From an alpha proteobacterium HIMB59 (lineage in GTDB: Bacteria > Pseudomonadota > Alphaproteobacteria > HIMB59), in assembly GCA_000299115.1 (NCBI GenBank), contig CP003801.1:620001-684000 (forward strand): a stretch of 64,000 nucleotides of DNA, read 5' to 3'. Below the pieces are notes generated by a model. The model saw only the letters and a list, made by a program, of their open reading frames with translations, did not search any database and was not told where the DNA came from. Of the stretch, positions 52,666-61,629 are shown piece after piece (position 1 is the stretch's first letter; each line of letters begins with the position of its first letter). The translations under genes and the position numbers were made by a program.

Positions 52666-53793
52666 TTAGCCTATCAAGTAATACCAAAGATAAGCAATGA
52701 ATATAGCAGGTATCGCGCTATATAATGTAGCTATAATTGCGGCCTTAGCAGAGATGGCAATAGCAGGAAAAAGAGCATCTCCATCATTTGAAATAGAATT
52801 TCCAATCTGAGCTGACATCGGTATTTGACCTGATACATACATAGAGGTGATCATAATTTGAGGGCCACAGCCTGGAATAAATCCAATAATAATTGCCATT
52901 AAAGGTATAAAAGGGCCAAAATATTTCAAAGACTCAAATATAGCCCCATTGGTTGAAATATTAATCAACTCATAGATAACAAATGAAATTATAACCCACA
53001 CAGTAACAAAGCATGTAGTATCAACTACTCTTCGAAAAGAATTTTCGTGTATTGAAGCCATTTGAATATCTGTCAAAGGGTTTAAAACCCAGAGAAATAC
53101 ACAATATAGAGCAAGCAAAAATGAGGAAAACTGAATAATATTAATACCAAACATAATGTAGGAAATTTCAATATTAAAAGCATTCATGAGTCCTAAAAAC
53201 AAACCTGGAATTAAAAATAAAAACCAAATCAAATAAAATTTATTAGAAGTTTTATTTTTGGGTAATTCGGTAATCAAAAACTCTCGATTTATTTTTTTTT
53301 GAAGAAAGTTTTTTGTAAATGGTTTTACAAGATACCCAGATATGATTCCTGAAAAAAATGTAACTGGCAAAATAATTAAAGCAGCTTGAGGCTTTGTGGC
53401 AATAAGAAGAAAAGCGGCATCACCCATTGTAGATATTAATGCTGCTAAAACAGCTCCAAAAGAAACTACTCCTCTTGTAAATAAGCTCATAACCATTATA
53501 GCACCACCACATCCTGGAATAGCTCCAAGAAATGCACTTATAGGAATTTCCAATTTTCTATTTTTTTGAATATAGCTTTGTAAGTTAAAATTTCTTTTTT
53601 CTAAAAAAACAAATACTAATAATGTAGCTCCTACAAAAGTTGAGACGGCTATGTAGGCATCACTTGCTGATGATAAAAAAAGTTCTCTAGTTTGCTCAAA
53701 AGCAATTAGTAATAACATACAAGAAAAAAGAACTATTTTTGAAAGCCGAAGGTATTGAAATTTTTTTCCAAGTTGTATTACAAGTTCTGTCAT
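52666..53793 (-). CDS. Putative manganese-linked membrane transporter
   Basis: A 375-aa protein with about ten hydrophobic segments arranged as two related halves. Each half has a PGCG loop (GAIPGCGGAIMVMSLF and GFIPGCGPQIMITSMY) and a later GDA motif (STMGDAAFLL and NDGDALFPAI). It is divergent from an MntR-type regulator, with a 20-bp palindrome abutting its start codon. That supports a role in manganese handling, but import versus export is not shown; related proteins are annotated putative manganese transporter or arsenic efflux protein. Confidence 0.75.
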   Translation of the reverse strand: MTELVIQLGKKFQYLRLSKIVLFSCMLLLIAFEQTRELFLSSASDAYIAVSTFVGATLLVFVFLEKRNFNLQSYIQKNRKLEIPISAFLGAIPGCGGAIMVMSLFTRGVVSFGAVLAALISTMGDAAFLLIATKPQAALIILPVTFFSGIISGYLVKPFTKNFLQKKINREFLITELPKNKTSNKFYLIWFLFLIPGLFLGLMNAFNIEISYIMFGINIIQFSSFLLALYCVFLWVLNPLTDIQMASIHENSFRRVVDTTCFVTVWVIISFVIYELINISTNGAIFESLKYFGPFIPLMAIIIGFIPGCGPQIMITSMYVSGQIPMSAQIGNSISNDGDALFPAIAISAKAAIIATLYSAIPAIFIAYLWYYLIG

Positions 53794-53812
53794 TTTTAGC
53801 CTAGGCTAAAAA
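53793..53812. promoter_or_regulatory. 20-bp perfect palindrome, MntR-site candidate
   Basis: TTTTTAGCCTAGGCTAAAAA is a perfect inverted repeat. Its left base is also the start codon A of the transporter gene at 53793, so it covers the ribosome-binding region of that mRNA (AGG inside the arm). The MntR-type gene starts 58 bp to the right. Its GC-containing core makes it far from a random AT palindrome. Binding by MntR is inferred. Confidence 0.72.
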
Positions 53813-53870
53813 TTATAGATATTACTAAAAATTAGTCAAAGTATTCTTTACTTTCTGTAATTTAATAAAT

Positions 53871-54293
53871 ATGGTGAAAAAAATGAGTAAAAAAACCTCT
53901 CAAGCCTCATCTCAATATTTAAATATTAGAAATCAAAACAAGAATGAAATACTAGAAGATTATGTTGAGGCTATTCAAGAAATATCTGAGTTAAAAGGAG
54001 ATGTAAAAAATGCTGATTTAGCTGAACATTTTGGCGTATCTCAGGCTACAATAAATAAAAATTTAAAAAGACTCATAAATTTCAATTTGGCTAAATCTGA
54101 GCCATATCGATCAATTTTTTTGACTAAAGAAGGAAAAAAGCTAGCTCAAATATCAAAAGAAAAGCATGAAATTGTCTATAATTTTTTAATTAAAATTGGT
54201 GTTTCTAAAAAAACAGCCCAGTATGACAGTGAGGGTATTGAACATCACGTAAGTGATGAAACATTAAAAATAATGAAAAAATTTAATAAGTAA
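53871..54293 (+). CDS. mntR: Manganese-responsive regulator, MntR/DtxR family
   Basis: A 140-aa DtxR-type regulator; ATG 53883 is an equally possible start. The winged helix spans about 25-85 (NADLAEHFGVSQATINKNLKRL). The metal-sensing helix has DSEGIEHHVSDETL, the Glu-His-His set of MntR. It should repress when manganese is plentiful. It is divergent from the putative transporter and converges with the iron-type permease. Confidence 0.88.
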   Translation: MVKKMSKKTSQASSQYLNIRNQNKNEILEDYVEAIQEISELKGDVKNADLAEHFGVSQATINKNLKRLINFNLAKSEPYRSIFLTKEGKKLAQISKEKHEIVYNFLIKIGVSKKTAQYDSEGIEHHVSDETLKIMKKFNK

Positions 54294-55862
54294 TTATTTC
54301 TTCTCTTTTAAAATAATCTTTTTTTCTAAAAAACTATCAAACACATATATTGCAGCTGATAAAAATAGAATGATTGTTAAAGCATGGAGAGATCCTAATT
54401 CAAACATCTCATTAGATGAGTACTCATATAGACTTGTTGCCAAGGTATTAAAATTAAATGGTCTGAGTAGGAGCGTAATTGGTAACTCTTTGATGGTGTC
54501 AACGAGTACTAAAAAGAAACCAGCAAGTATACTTAACTTAATTTGTGGTATTATAATTCTAAAGTAAGTAGTTGATGGTCTTCTGCCTATTAATCTAGAA
54601 GCATCATCTATAGATTTTCCAATTTTATCTAAACCAGATTGTAAAGAATTATTAGAAATAGATATAAGTCTGATGATTAAAGCTAATATTAGACCAAAGA
54701 GAGAGGTAGATAATAATATGGGAGAGTGCAAATCAAAAAGATTAATTAAAACTAATACACCAAGTGCGATTACAACTCCAGGAAGGGCATAACCCATATT
54801 AATAATTTTTTTATGTAAATTTAACCAATTTGATTTTGAGAATCTAGAAACATAATTAATAAATATGGATAGAATTATACATCCCATACCAACAAATATT
54901 CCTAAAACAATTGAGTTGGACAATGAAGCAAAATAATTATTAAGATCTATTTGATTAAAGTTTTTAGCCAGCAAAAATAAAGTAAAAACTAATGGAATAA
55001 AATAACCAAAAATAATTGGAATGGAGACAAAACTTAAAACTAAAATAGCCTTAATTGATCCAAGCTGGTATCTTGACCATTGAATATGTTCATATGTTGA
55101 ATTTTGAAAACTTTTTTTACCTCTCATTTTTATTTCGAATATGTATAAAACCAACATAAGTAGAAGAATTATCATTGATAACAAGTAAGCAGAGGGGATA
55201 TCATTTATAACAGAGATGTATTGAAATACACCGACTGTTAGCGTCTGTAGTCCAAAGAAATCTGCTACCCCGTAGTCATTTAATGTTTCCATTAAAGCTA
55301 AGGCTAAACCGGCAGCTATACCGGGAAGCGCCATGGGAATACAAATTTTAAAAAAACATTCATAAGAATTTTTTCCCATTGTTTTTGCTGCTTCTATATA
55401 ACGAGCTGAAAAATTGATAATGGCTATTCTTGTTAATAAGTAGACATAGGGGAAAAGCGCAAAGCTTAAAATAAGTGACCCAAAAAAACTATTTCTTAAA
55501 GAAAAACCACTGAACGAAATTAGAAGTGAAGCCAAATACCCACCTGGCTCGAGCAACTCAGCATAAGTATACGCAGCTATGTAAGCAGGAACACCTAGAG
55601 GCAAAATAGATAAAATCTGAATAACCTTTCTTCCAGGGTAATCTGTCATTGTGTTTATCCATGCCAATGGAACACTGATTATAAGTATAAATATACTTAC
55701 CAATAAAATTATTTTAGTTGAGCCAATAACGTATCTTGTAGAGTAAAGATTTTGAAAACTTCCTAATGAAGATATGGCATTGTAAATGATTATTATTATT
55801 GGCGATAATAAAAGTAGGCTAATAATAAAAAAAATTATTAATTTAAAATAACTATTATTCAT
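54294..55862 (-). CDS. ABC transporter permease, iron (FbpB) type
   Basis: A 522-aa double-length permease with about twelve hydrophobic segments and two coupling loops: EAAKTMGKNSYECFFKICIP and DASRLIGRRPSTTYFRIIIP. This tandem BPD_transp_1 form is typical of ferric-iron (FbpB/SfuB) and related importers. Binding protein and ATPase are not in the window. It lies one base after mntR and overlaps the LysE gene by four bases. Confidence 0.88.
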   Translation of the reverse strand: MNNSYFKLIIFFIISLLLLSPIIIIIYNAISSLGSFQNLYSTRYVIGSTKIILLVSIFILIISVPLAWINTMTDYPGRKVIQILSILPLGVPAYIAAYTYAELLEPGGYLASLLISFSGFSLRNSFFGSLILSFALFPYVYLLTRIAIINFSARYIEAAKTMGKNSYECFFKICIPMALPGIAAGLALALMETLNDYGVADFFGLQTLTVGVFQYISVINDIPSAYLLSMIILLLMLVLYIFEIKMRGKKSFQNSTYEHIQWSRYQLGSIKAILVLSFVSIPIIFGYFIPLVFTLFLLAKNFNQIDLNNYFASLSNSIVLGIFVGMGCIILSIFINYVSRFSKSNWLNLHKKIINMGYALPGVVIALGVLVLINLFDLHSPILLSTSLFGLILALIIRLISISNNSLQSGLDKIGKSIDDASRLIGRRPSTTYFRIIIPQIKLSILAGFFLVLVDTIKELPITLLLRPFNFNTLATSLYEYSSNEMFELGSLHALTIILFLSAAIYVFDSFLEKKIILKEKK

Positions 55863-56455
55863 ATCACTATGAAAAAAATACTACATAAAAGCAACAAAGC
55901 CATTGTTCTATTAAAATAGATTATCTTTTTTTTATCATTTAAGTATTTTCTGAATGAATGACCAATAGCAGCCCAAACAACAGCACTAGTAGATGTTGAA
56001 ATTACAAAACAAATAAAAATTAATATAAATTCAATCTCATATGAAAACTTATTTTGTAAAAAAATAGCAGAGCTAGACATTGAAATAGTAACCCCTTTTG
56101 GATTGATAATTTGGAAAAAATATATGTCTTTAAAAGTAAATTTTTTAAAATTTTTTTCACTAGAAAATGACGAAGAGGTAAAAATTTTAAAGGAAAGATA
56201 AGTCAAGAATAAAACAGCAATGATTTTTAATATCAAGGCTATTGCAGGAAAAGATTTATAAATTTCTCCAATTCCAAGTAAGCAAAGGCTAAGCACAGAT
56301 AAAAAGCCAAAAAAAACACCAAGAATTAAAGGAATTGTTTTTTTAAAACCGAAATTTACGGCATTAGTTGAAAGAATAATATTATTAGGACCAGGCGTAA
56401 TAGCGGCAGTCATCGCAAACGTTAAAATCGGTGCCATAAAGTAGATGTATTCCAA
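55859..56455 (-). CDS. LysE-family translocator
   Basis: A 198-aa membrane protein with about six hydrophobic segments and the N-terminal TPGPNNIILSTNAVNFG motif of LysE/RhtB exporters. It probably exports an amino acid or similar metabolite. It precedes, and overlaps, the iron-type permease gene. Confidence 0.88.
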   Translation of the reverse strand: MEYIYFMAPILTFAMTAAITPGPNNIILSTNAVNFGFKKTIPLILGVFFGFLSVLSLCLLGIGEIYKSFPAIALILKIIAVLFLTYLSFKIFTSSSFSSEKNFKKFTFKDIYFFQIINPKGVTISMSSSAIFLQNKFSYEIEFILIFICFVISTSTSAVVWAAIGHSFRKYLNDKKKIIYFNRTMALLLLCSIFFIVI

Positions 56456-56551
56456 AGTAGGGAGATATTATTCTTAAAATCTAATAAATACACAACAAGT
56501 TATCGATTTGCCAATCAATACTTATTAATATATTTAAATATGACAATTTAA

Positions 56552-56637
56552 GGCGTTGTGGCGGAATGGTAGACGCGCCGGATTCAAAATCCGGTGAGGG
56601 CAACCTCGTGAGAGTTCGAGTCTCTCCAGCGCTACCA
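56552..56637 (+). tRNA. tRNA-Leu (anticodon CAA)
   Basis: An 86-nt class-II cloverleaf: acceptor GGCGTTG pairs with CAGCGCT (two wobbles), anticodon stem CCGGA/TCCGG around TTCAAAA giving CAA, a long variable arm (TGAGGGCAACCTCG) and T-arm GAGTTCGAGTCTC. CCA is encoded. The flavin reductase gene starts 11 bases downstream. Confidence 0.96.
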
Positions 56638-56648
56638 TCAGATTAAGT

Positions 56649-57119
56649 ATGAAAAATAAACAAAATCTAACTTCTGTTTTCTCTCTTTTCTCGACTGGAG
56701 TGACTATTATTACTAATGGAACCTCAAAAAAAGACTATTTTGGATGCACAGTGAATTCATTTACTAGTTTATCACTTGATCCTCCCCAATTTTTATTTTG
56801 TTTAGGTAATGAAAATGGAAATTTAAAATCGTTTAAAGTCAAAAGTCCTTTAAATGTCAATTTTTTATCTAAATCTCAAGAAAAATTATCTAACAAGTTT
56901 GCTGGAGATCTTCTAAATAGATGGAGCGGTGTTAGTTTTTCTAAAGCCAAAAATAAAGTTCCTTTTTTCAAAAATTCTTTAGGTTTAATTGAGTCTTATG
57001 TTGAGAAAAAAGTGATATCTGGAGATCATACTATAATAATTTGCCGTATTACTAATTTTGAAATTTTTAACCCCAAAAAACCTTTAATTTATTACAAGAG
57101 CAAATATCAAAGCATCTAA
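56649..57119 (+). CDS. Flavin reductase-like domain protein
   Basis: A 156-aa FMN-binding split-barrel protein: FSTGVTIITNG, the GCTVNSFTSLSLDPPQ flavin-binding segment and GDHTIIICRI. It should reduce or bind FMN, perhaps for a partner monooxygenase. It is followed four bases later by ribF, which fits a flavin link. Confidence 0.85.
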   Translation: MKNKQNLTSVFSLFSTGVTIITNGTSKKDYFGCTVNSFTSLSLDPPQFLFCLGNENGNLKSFKVKSPLNVNFLSKSQEKLSNKFAGDLLNRWSGVSFSKAKNKVPFFKNSLGLIESYVEKKVISGDHTIIICRITNFEIFNPKKPLIYYKSKYQSI

Positions 57120-57123
57120 ATTA

Positions 57124-58062
57124 ATGCAATATTTAAACGTCGATTATCAAAATTTAAATATTAATGATGAAATATGTTTAACAATTGGAAATTTTGATGG
57201 AATTCATAAGGGTCATAATAAAATTTTAGAAAAACTCAAACTAGAAGCTAGCTCTCTCAAGATTAAATCTGCTATCTTATCTTTTGATCCTCATCCCAAT
57301 TTTTATTTCAATGATATTCAAAGGTTTCTTATCAACACAAAACAAAAAAAAATTCATATTCTTGAAGAAAAAAAAATTGACTATTTAATTGACCTTAAAT
57401 TCGACCAAGAACTTACTCAATTAACCTACAGTGATTTTGAAAATAAAATTTTATTGGATAGTTTAAAATTAAAAAAAATACTGATTGGTAATGATTTTCA
57501 TTATGGTAATCAAAGAAAAGGAAATATCAAAACATTAAAATCTTTTTGTGAGAAGGCCTCAATTTTATTTGAAGATATTGATCTGTATGCTGATAATAAA
57601 AATACGAAAATATCCTCCACACAAATTAGAGAATTTCTATCACAGGGTGATATCAAAGAAGCTAACGCTTTGTTAGAAAATCCATTTAGTATTAAAGGTT
57701 TGGTTAAACAGGGTGATCAAAGAGGTAGAACAATAGGAATACCAACTGCTAACCTTGATTATCCAGATCAAATTATCCAGCTTCCTTTTGGTGTTTATGC
57801 TGTGAGAATTAAAGTTGAAGGTTTAGAGGATAAATTTTATGGCATTGTTAATTTTGGAAAAAGACCTACTTTTAACAAGACTGTTGCAATTATAGAAGCC
57901 CATATTTTTGATTTTGATCATGATATTTATGGAAAAAATATTGAAGTTTTTTTTGATAGCAAAATAAGAGATGAAAAAAAGTTTAATGGTATAAAAGAAT
58001 TGTTAAATCAAATAACTTTAGATATCACTATAGCAAAAGATAAATTAAATTATGGAAATTAA
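57124..58062 (+). CDS. ribF: Bifunctional riboflavin kinase/FAD synthetase
   Basis: A 312-aa protein. The N-terminal nucleotidyltransferase has GNFDGIHKGH and SSTQIREFL; the C-terminal kinase has GRTIGIPTANL and PFGVYAVR. It makes FMN and FAD. The ileS start lies 11 bases inside its 3' end, the familiar ribF-ileS-lspA order. Confidence 0.95.
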   Translation: MQYLNVDYQNLNINDEICLTIGNFDGIHKGHNKILEKLKLEASSLKIKSAILSFDPHPNFYFNDIQRFLINTKQKKIHILEEKKIDYLIDLKFDQELTQLTYSDFENKILLDSLKLKKILIGNDFHYGNQRKGNIKTLKSFCEKASILFEDIDLYADNKNTKISSTQIREFLSQGDIKEANALLENPFSIKGLVKQGDQRGRTIGIPTANLDYPDQIIQLPFGVYAVRIKVEGLEDKFYGIVNFGKRPTFNKTVAIIEAHIFDFDHDIYGKNIEVFFDSKIRDEKKFNGIKELLNQITLDITIAKDKLNYGN

Positions 58063-60829
58063 AGACAGTATTTTACTCCCTAAAACTGAGTTTTCTATGA
58101 AGGCTGATTTGCCTAAAAAAGAACCTGCAATACTGGACAGTTGGCAAAAAAATAATTTATATGACAGTCTAAGAAAAGACTCTAAAGATAAGGAAAAATT
58201 TATCTTGCATGATGGCCCCCCTTACGCAAACGGTCATTTGCATATGGGTCATGCACTAAATAAAATTTTAAAAGATATTATTGTAAAGTATCAGCAATTA
58301 TTAAATAAAAACTCAATCTATGTTCCTGGCTGGGATTGTCATGGTCTTCCAATTGAGTGGAAAATTGAAGAAGAGTACCGAGCAAAGAAAAAAAATAAAG
58401 ATGACGTACCAGTATTAGAGTTTCGCAAACAGTGTCGAGATTTTGCAAATAAATGGATTGATATTCAAAAAAAAGAATTTCAAAGATTGGGAGTTATAGG
58501 TGACTGGGATAACCCTTACACTACAATGCATTATCATGCAGAAGCGCAAATTGTTCGAGAATTAGGAAAATTTTTAGAAAATGGCGGAATCTATAAAGGC
58601 CATCGACCTGTCTTGTGGTCAGTAGTAGAAAAAACAGCTCTTGCAGATGCTGAAGTTGAATACCAAGATCATAAGTCAACTACTATTTACACATGCTTTC
58701 CTATAGAGAAGTCTCCAGAAACTAAATTTTCAGATCATTCAATTGTCATTTGGACTACTACGCCGTGGACTATTCCTGGTAATAGAGCTTTAGCAGTTCA
58801 TGAAGATATTGATTATCAATCTTTATCAATCAATAAAAATGATACCAATCAAAAAGTCATCATTGCAAAAGATTTGATAGAGAACTTTATTAAAGAAAAT
58901 GAAATTTCTGAGCACACTCTTAATTTTGAAATAAAAGGAAAAGAACTTATTGGATTAAATTGCAAACATCCATTATTTGAATCAGGATATGATTTCACGG
59001 TTCCAGTTTTACATGGTGATTTTGTAACAACCGAGCAAGGAACAGGTATTGTTCATATATGTCCAGTTCATGGTATGGATGATTTTCTTTTAGGGAAGCA
59101 ACATAACTTAGAATTGCCGATGACTATTGATGAAGGAGGGATTTATTATGAGCATATCCCAGTTTTTGCAGGGAAGCATATTTTTAAAGTAGATCAAGAT
59201 GTTTGTGATGAAATAAAGAAATGTAATAATTTAATCTCTCAAGGTATTTTAATTCATAGTTATCCTCACTCTTGGAGATCCAAAGCACCTCTTGTTTATA
59301 AAAATACCTCTCAATGGTTTATTTCCATGGAGAAAAATGGATTAAGAGAAAAGGCATTAGAAGCAATTGACCAAACAGACTTTTTTCCAAAACAAGGACA
59401 AAACAGATTAAGAAGCATGATCCAAGATAGGCCCGATTGGTGTGTATCTAGACAAAGAGTATGGGGCGTCCCTTTGCCAATTTTTGTAAATAAAAAAACA
59501 GGCGAGCCCTTAAGAGATAATAAAGTAATTGAACGTATTGCCTCTATTTATGAACAAGAAGGGGGAGATGCCTGGTTTAACTCAGACGCCTCAAGATTTT
59601 TATCTCCTGATTACGACTCAAATGAATATGAGCAAGTTAAAGATGTTGTTGAGGTTTGGTTTGATAGTGGATCTACTCATTCTTATGTTTTAGAAACTAG
59701 AGAGGATCTTCAATGGCCAGCTTCTATGTATCTTGAGGGATCTGACCAACATCGAGGTTGGTTTCATTCTTCACTATTGGAGTCTTGCGGGACAAGAGGG
59801 AGGGCTCCCTTTGAAAGTATATTATCACACGGATTTGTTGTAGATGGCAAAGGGAGGAAAATGTCCAAATCTATTGGAAATGTTATTTCTCCAGATGAAA
59901 TTATTAATAAGTATGGAGCAGATATTTTAAGAATTTGGGTTGTGGCATCTGATTATTCTGAAGATTTAAAAATTGATAACCAAATTATTAACTACCAAAT
60001 AGACTCTTACAGAAAGATTAGAAATACGATTAGATTTTTATTGGGTAATTTAAATAATTTCTCCGTTAATGACGCAGTCGAATTAGAGCAAATGCCCGAT
60101 CTAGAGAAATATATTTTAAACAAAGTATCTCTACTGAATACCGAATTAAAATCACTTGTTCAGAAGCATGATTATCATGGTATTTTTGTAAAGTTATTAA
60201 ATTTCTGCACTTTAGATCTATCCGCATTTTATTTCGATATAAGAAAAGACTCTCTTTATTGTGATGGAAAAGATAGTCTTAAAAGAAGATCTGTTTCAAC
60301 TTGCCTTCATATTCTTTTTGATTTTTTATCAAAATGGTTTTCTCCAATTATTTCTTTTACAAGCGAGGAGGCATGGCAATCGAGACATCAAGATAACTCA
60401 ACTAGTATACTTTCACAAACAATCACAGAAAAAGATTTCACATATTCTTATTCAAATTTAGAAAAAAGTTTTGATGAGCTTAAAAGAGTAAGAAAATCTG
60501 TTACCGCAGCATTAGAGATAAAAAGAAACGAAAAATTAATCGGATCAAGTCTTCAAGCTAAAGCAATAATCTATATTCCATCAGAAATTAAAGAGATACT
60601 TTCAACATTAGATTTAGCCGAGATGTGTATTGTCAGCGGAGTAGAAATTAAAGATATTGCTGAAAAAACACCTTCATCCATGAATTTTGAAGAAGAAGAT
60701 ATTTTTGTAGATATTTCTTTGGCAGAGGGAGATAAATGTCAAAGATGTTGGACAATCTTACCAGAAGTAAAAGATAACCAAGATCATCTTTGTAGTAGAT
60801 GCGATAATGTTTGGAAATCTTTTCAATAA
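58052..60829 (+). CDS. ileS: Isoleucyl-tRNA synthetase
   Basis: A 925-aa class-I synthetase: HIGH-type PYANGHLHMGH, CP1 editing domain, KMSKS (GRKMSKSIGN) and a C-terminal zinc-binding segment with two Cys pairs (CQRCW and CSRC). Length matches the bacterial type. The lspA start overlaps it by 23 bases. Confidence 0.97.
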   Translation: MEIKDSILLPKTEFSMKADLPKKEPAILDSWQKNNLYDSLRKDSKDKEKFILHDGPPYANGHLHMGHALNKILKDIIVKYQQLLNKNSIYVPGWDCHGLPIEWKIEEEYRAKKKNKDDVPVLEFRKQCRDFANKWIDIQKKEFQRLGVIGDWDNPYTTMHYHAEAQIVRELGKFLENGGIYKGHRPVLWSVVEKTALADAEVEYQDHKSTTIYTCFPIEKSPETKFSDHSIVIWTTTPWTIPGNRALAVHEDIDYQSLSINKNDTNQKVIIAKDLIENFIKENEISEHTLNFEIKGKELIGLNCKHPLFESGYDFTVPVLHGDFVTTEQGTGIVHICPVHGMDDFLLGKQHNLELPMTIDEGGIYYEHIPVFAGKHIFKVDQDVCDEIKKCNNLISQGILIHSYPHSWRSKAPLVYKNTSQWFISMEKNGLREKALEAIDQTDFFPKQGQNRLRSMIQDRPDWCVSRQRVWGVPLPIFVNKKTGEPLRDNKVIERIASIYEQEGGDAWFNSDASRFLSPDYDSNEYEQVKDVVEVWFDSGSTHSYVLETREDLQWPASMYLEGSDQHRGWFHSSLLESCGTRGRAPFESILSHGFVVDGKGRKMSKSIGNVISPDEIINKYGADILRIWVVASDYSEDLKIDNQIINYQIDSYRKIRNTIRFLLGNLNNFSVNDAVELEQMPDLEKYILNKVSLLNTELKSLVQKHDYHGIFVKLLNFCTLDLSAFYFDIRKDSLYCDGKDSLKRRSVSTCLHILFDFLSKWFSPIISFTSEEAWQSRHQDNSTSILSQTITEKDFTYSYSNLEKSFDELKRVRKSVTAALEIKRNEKLIGSSLQAKAIIYIPSEIKEILSTLDLAEMCIVSGVEIKDIAEKTPSSMNFEEEDIFVDISLAEGDKCQRCWTILPEVKDNQDHLCSRCDNVWKSFQ

Positions 60830-61292
60830 TAAAAGCAATTTAAATCTTCTGATTTTTTCAATCTTTCTTTTAATTTTCGATCAAGTCAGTAAGGCTATGA
60901 TTGTAAGTCAGTTTGATTTATATGAAAGTATACCGGTAGCGCCTTTTTTTAATTTAACTTTTGTCGTTAATTATGGATTTGCATTTGGTTTTTTGAATAA
61001 CCCTTCTTTAAATCAAATTATTGTGAGTATAGTAATTTTATCTATTATTATTTATTTCTTATATTTACTCATTAAAACTCAAGATCATTTTTTTAAGATA
61101 TGCTTAGTCCTGATCTTATCAGGAGCTGTCGGAAATTTCTTAGATAGAATTTTTAGAGGATATGTAGTTGATTTTATTGATATTTATGTATTTAACTATC
61201 ATTGGCCCGCATTTAATATTGCTGATAGCTGTATAAGTATTGGTTTTGTGATACTTATATTTAACATTTTATTTTTGAATAAAAAGATATGA
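60807..61292 (+). CDS. lspA: Lipoprotein signal peptidase
   Basis: A 161-aa aspartic protease of the inner membrane with four hydrophobic segments. The two catalytic Asp lie in GNFLDRIFRGYVVDFID and FNIADSCISIG. It cleaves signal peptides of prolipoproteins, including those at 48056 and 61289. It ends in an ATGA overlap with the lipoprotein gene. Confidence 0.95.
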   Translation: MFGNLFNNKSNLNLLIFSIFLLIFDQVSKAMIVSQFDLYESIPVAPFFNLTFVVNYGFAFGFLNNPSLNQIIVSIVILSIIIYFLYLLIKTQDHFFKICLVLILSGAVGNFLDRIFRGYVVDFIDIYVFNYHWPAFNIADSCISIGFVILIFNILFLNKKI

Positions 61293-61603
61293 AAAAAACT
61301 ATTATTTCACTTGCGCTTTTAAGCTTACTGATTAGCTGTCAAAGAGAAAAAGCTAATGAAGTAGGGGTCGGATATAATAAATTTCTAATTATTCCTCCAA
61401 CTAATGATTTACCAGCACCAGGATCCACTCAAGAGACCGCTCAAGGCGATCAAAGTTCAAATCCTTTGGTTGACTCAATTCTCACTCAAACAGAAGCTAA
61501 TCAAGCTAACCCCTCAATAATTGATCAAATTGACCAAGAGAGTGGCTATAAAACAGATGAGAATTTTTTTCAGTGGCTATTTAAAGGCAAAAGTAAAAGA
61601 TAA
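61289..61603 (+). CDS. Small lipoprotein (DUF3035-like)
   Basis: A 104-aa lipoprotein with lipobox LLISC (Cys17). It continues with NKFLIIPPTNDLPAPG, as in DUF3035-type proteins found after lspA in alphaproteobacteria, then a Gln/Ser-rich tail. ATGA couples it to lspA. Function unknown. Confidence 0.75.
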   Translation: MKKTIISLALLSLLISCQREKANEVGVGYNKFLIIPPTNDLPAPGSTQETAQGDQSSNPLVDSILTQTEANQANPSIIDQIDQESGYKTDENFFQWLFKGKSKR

Positions 61604-61629
61604 TTAATATTTACTTATATAATTAACAA

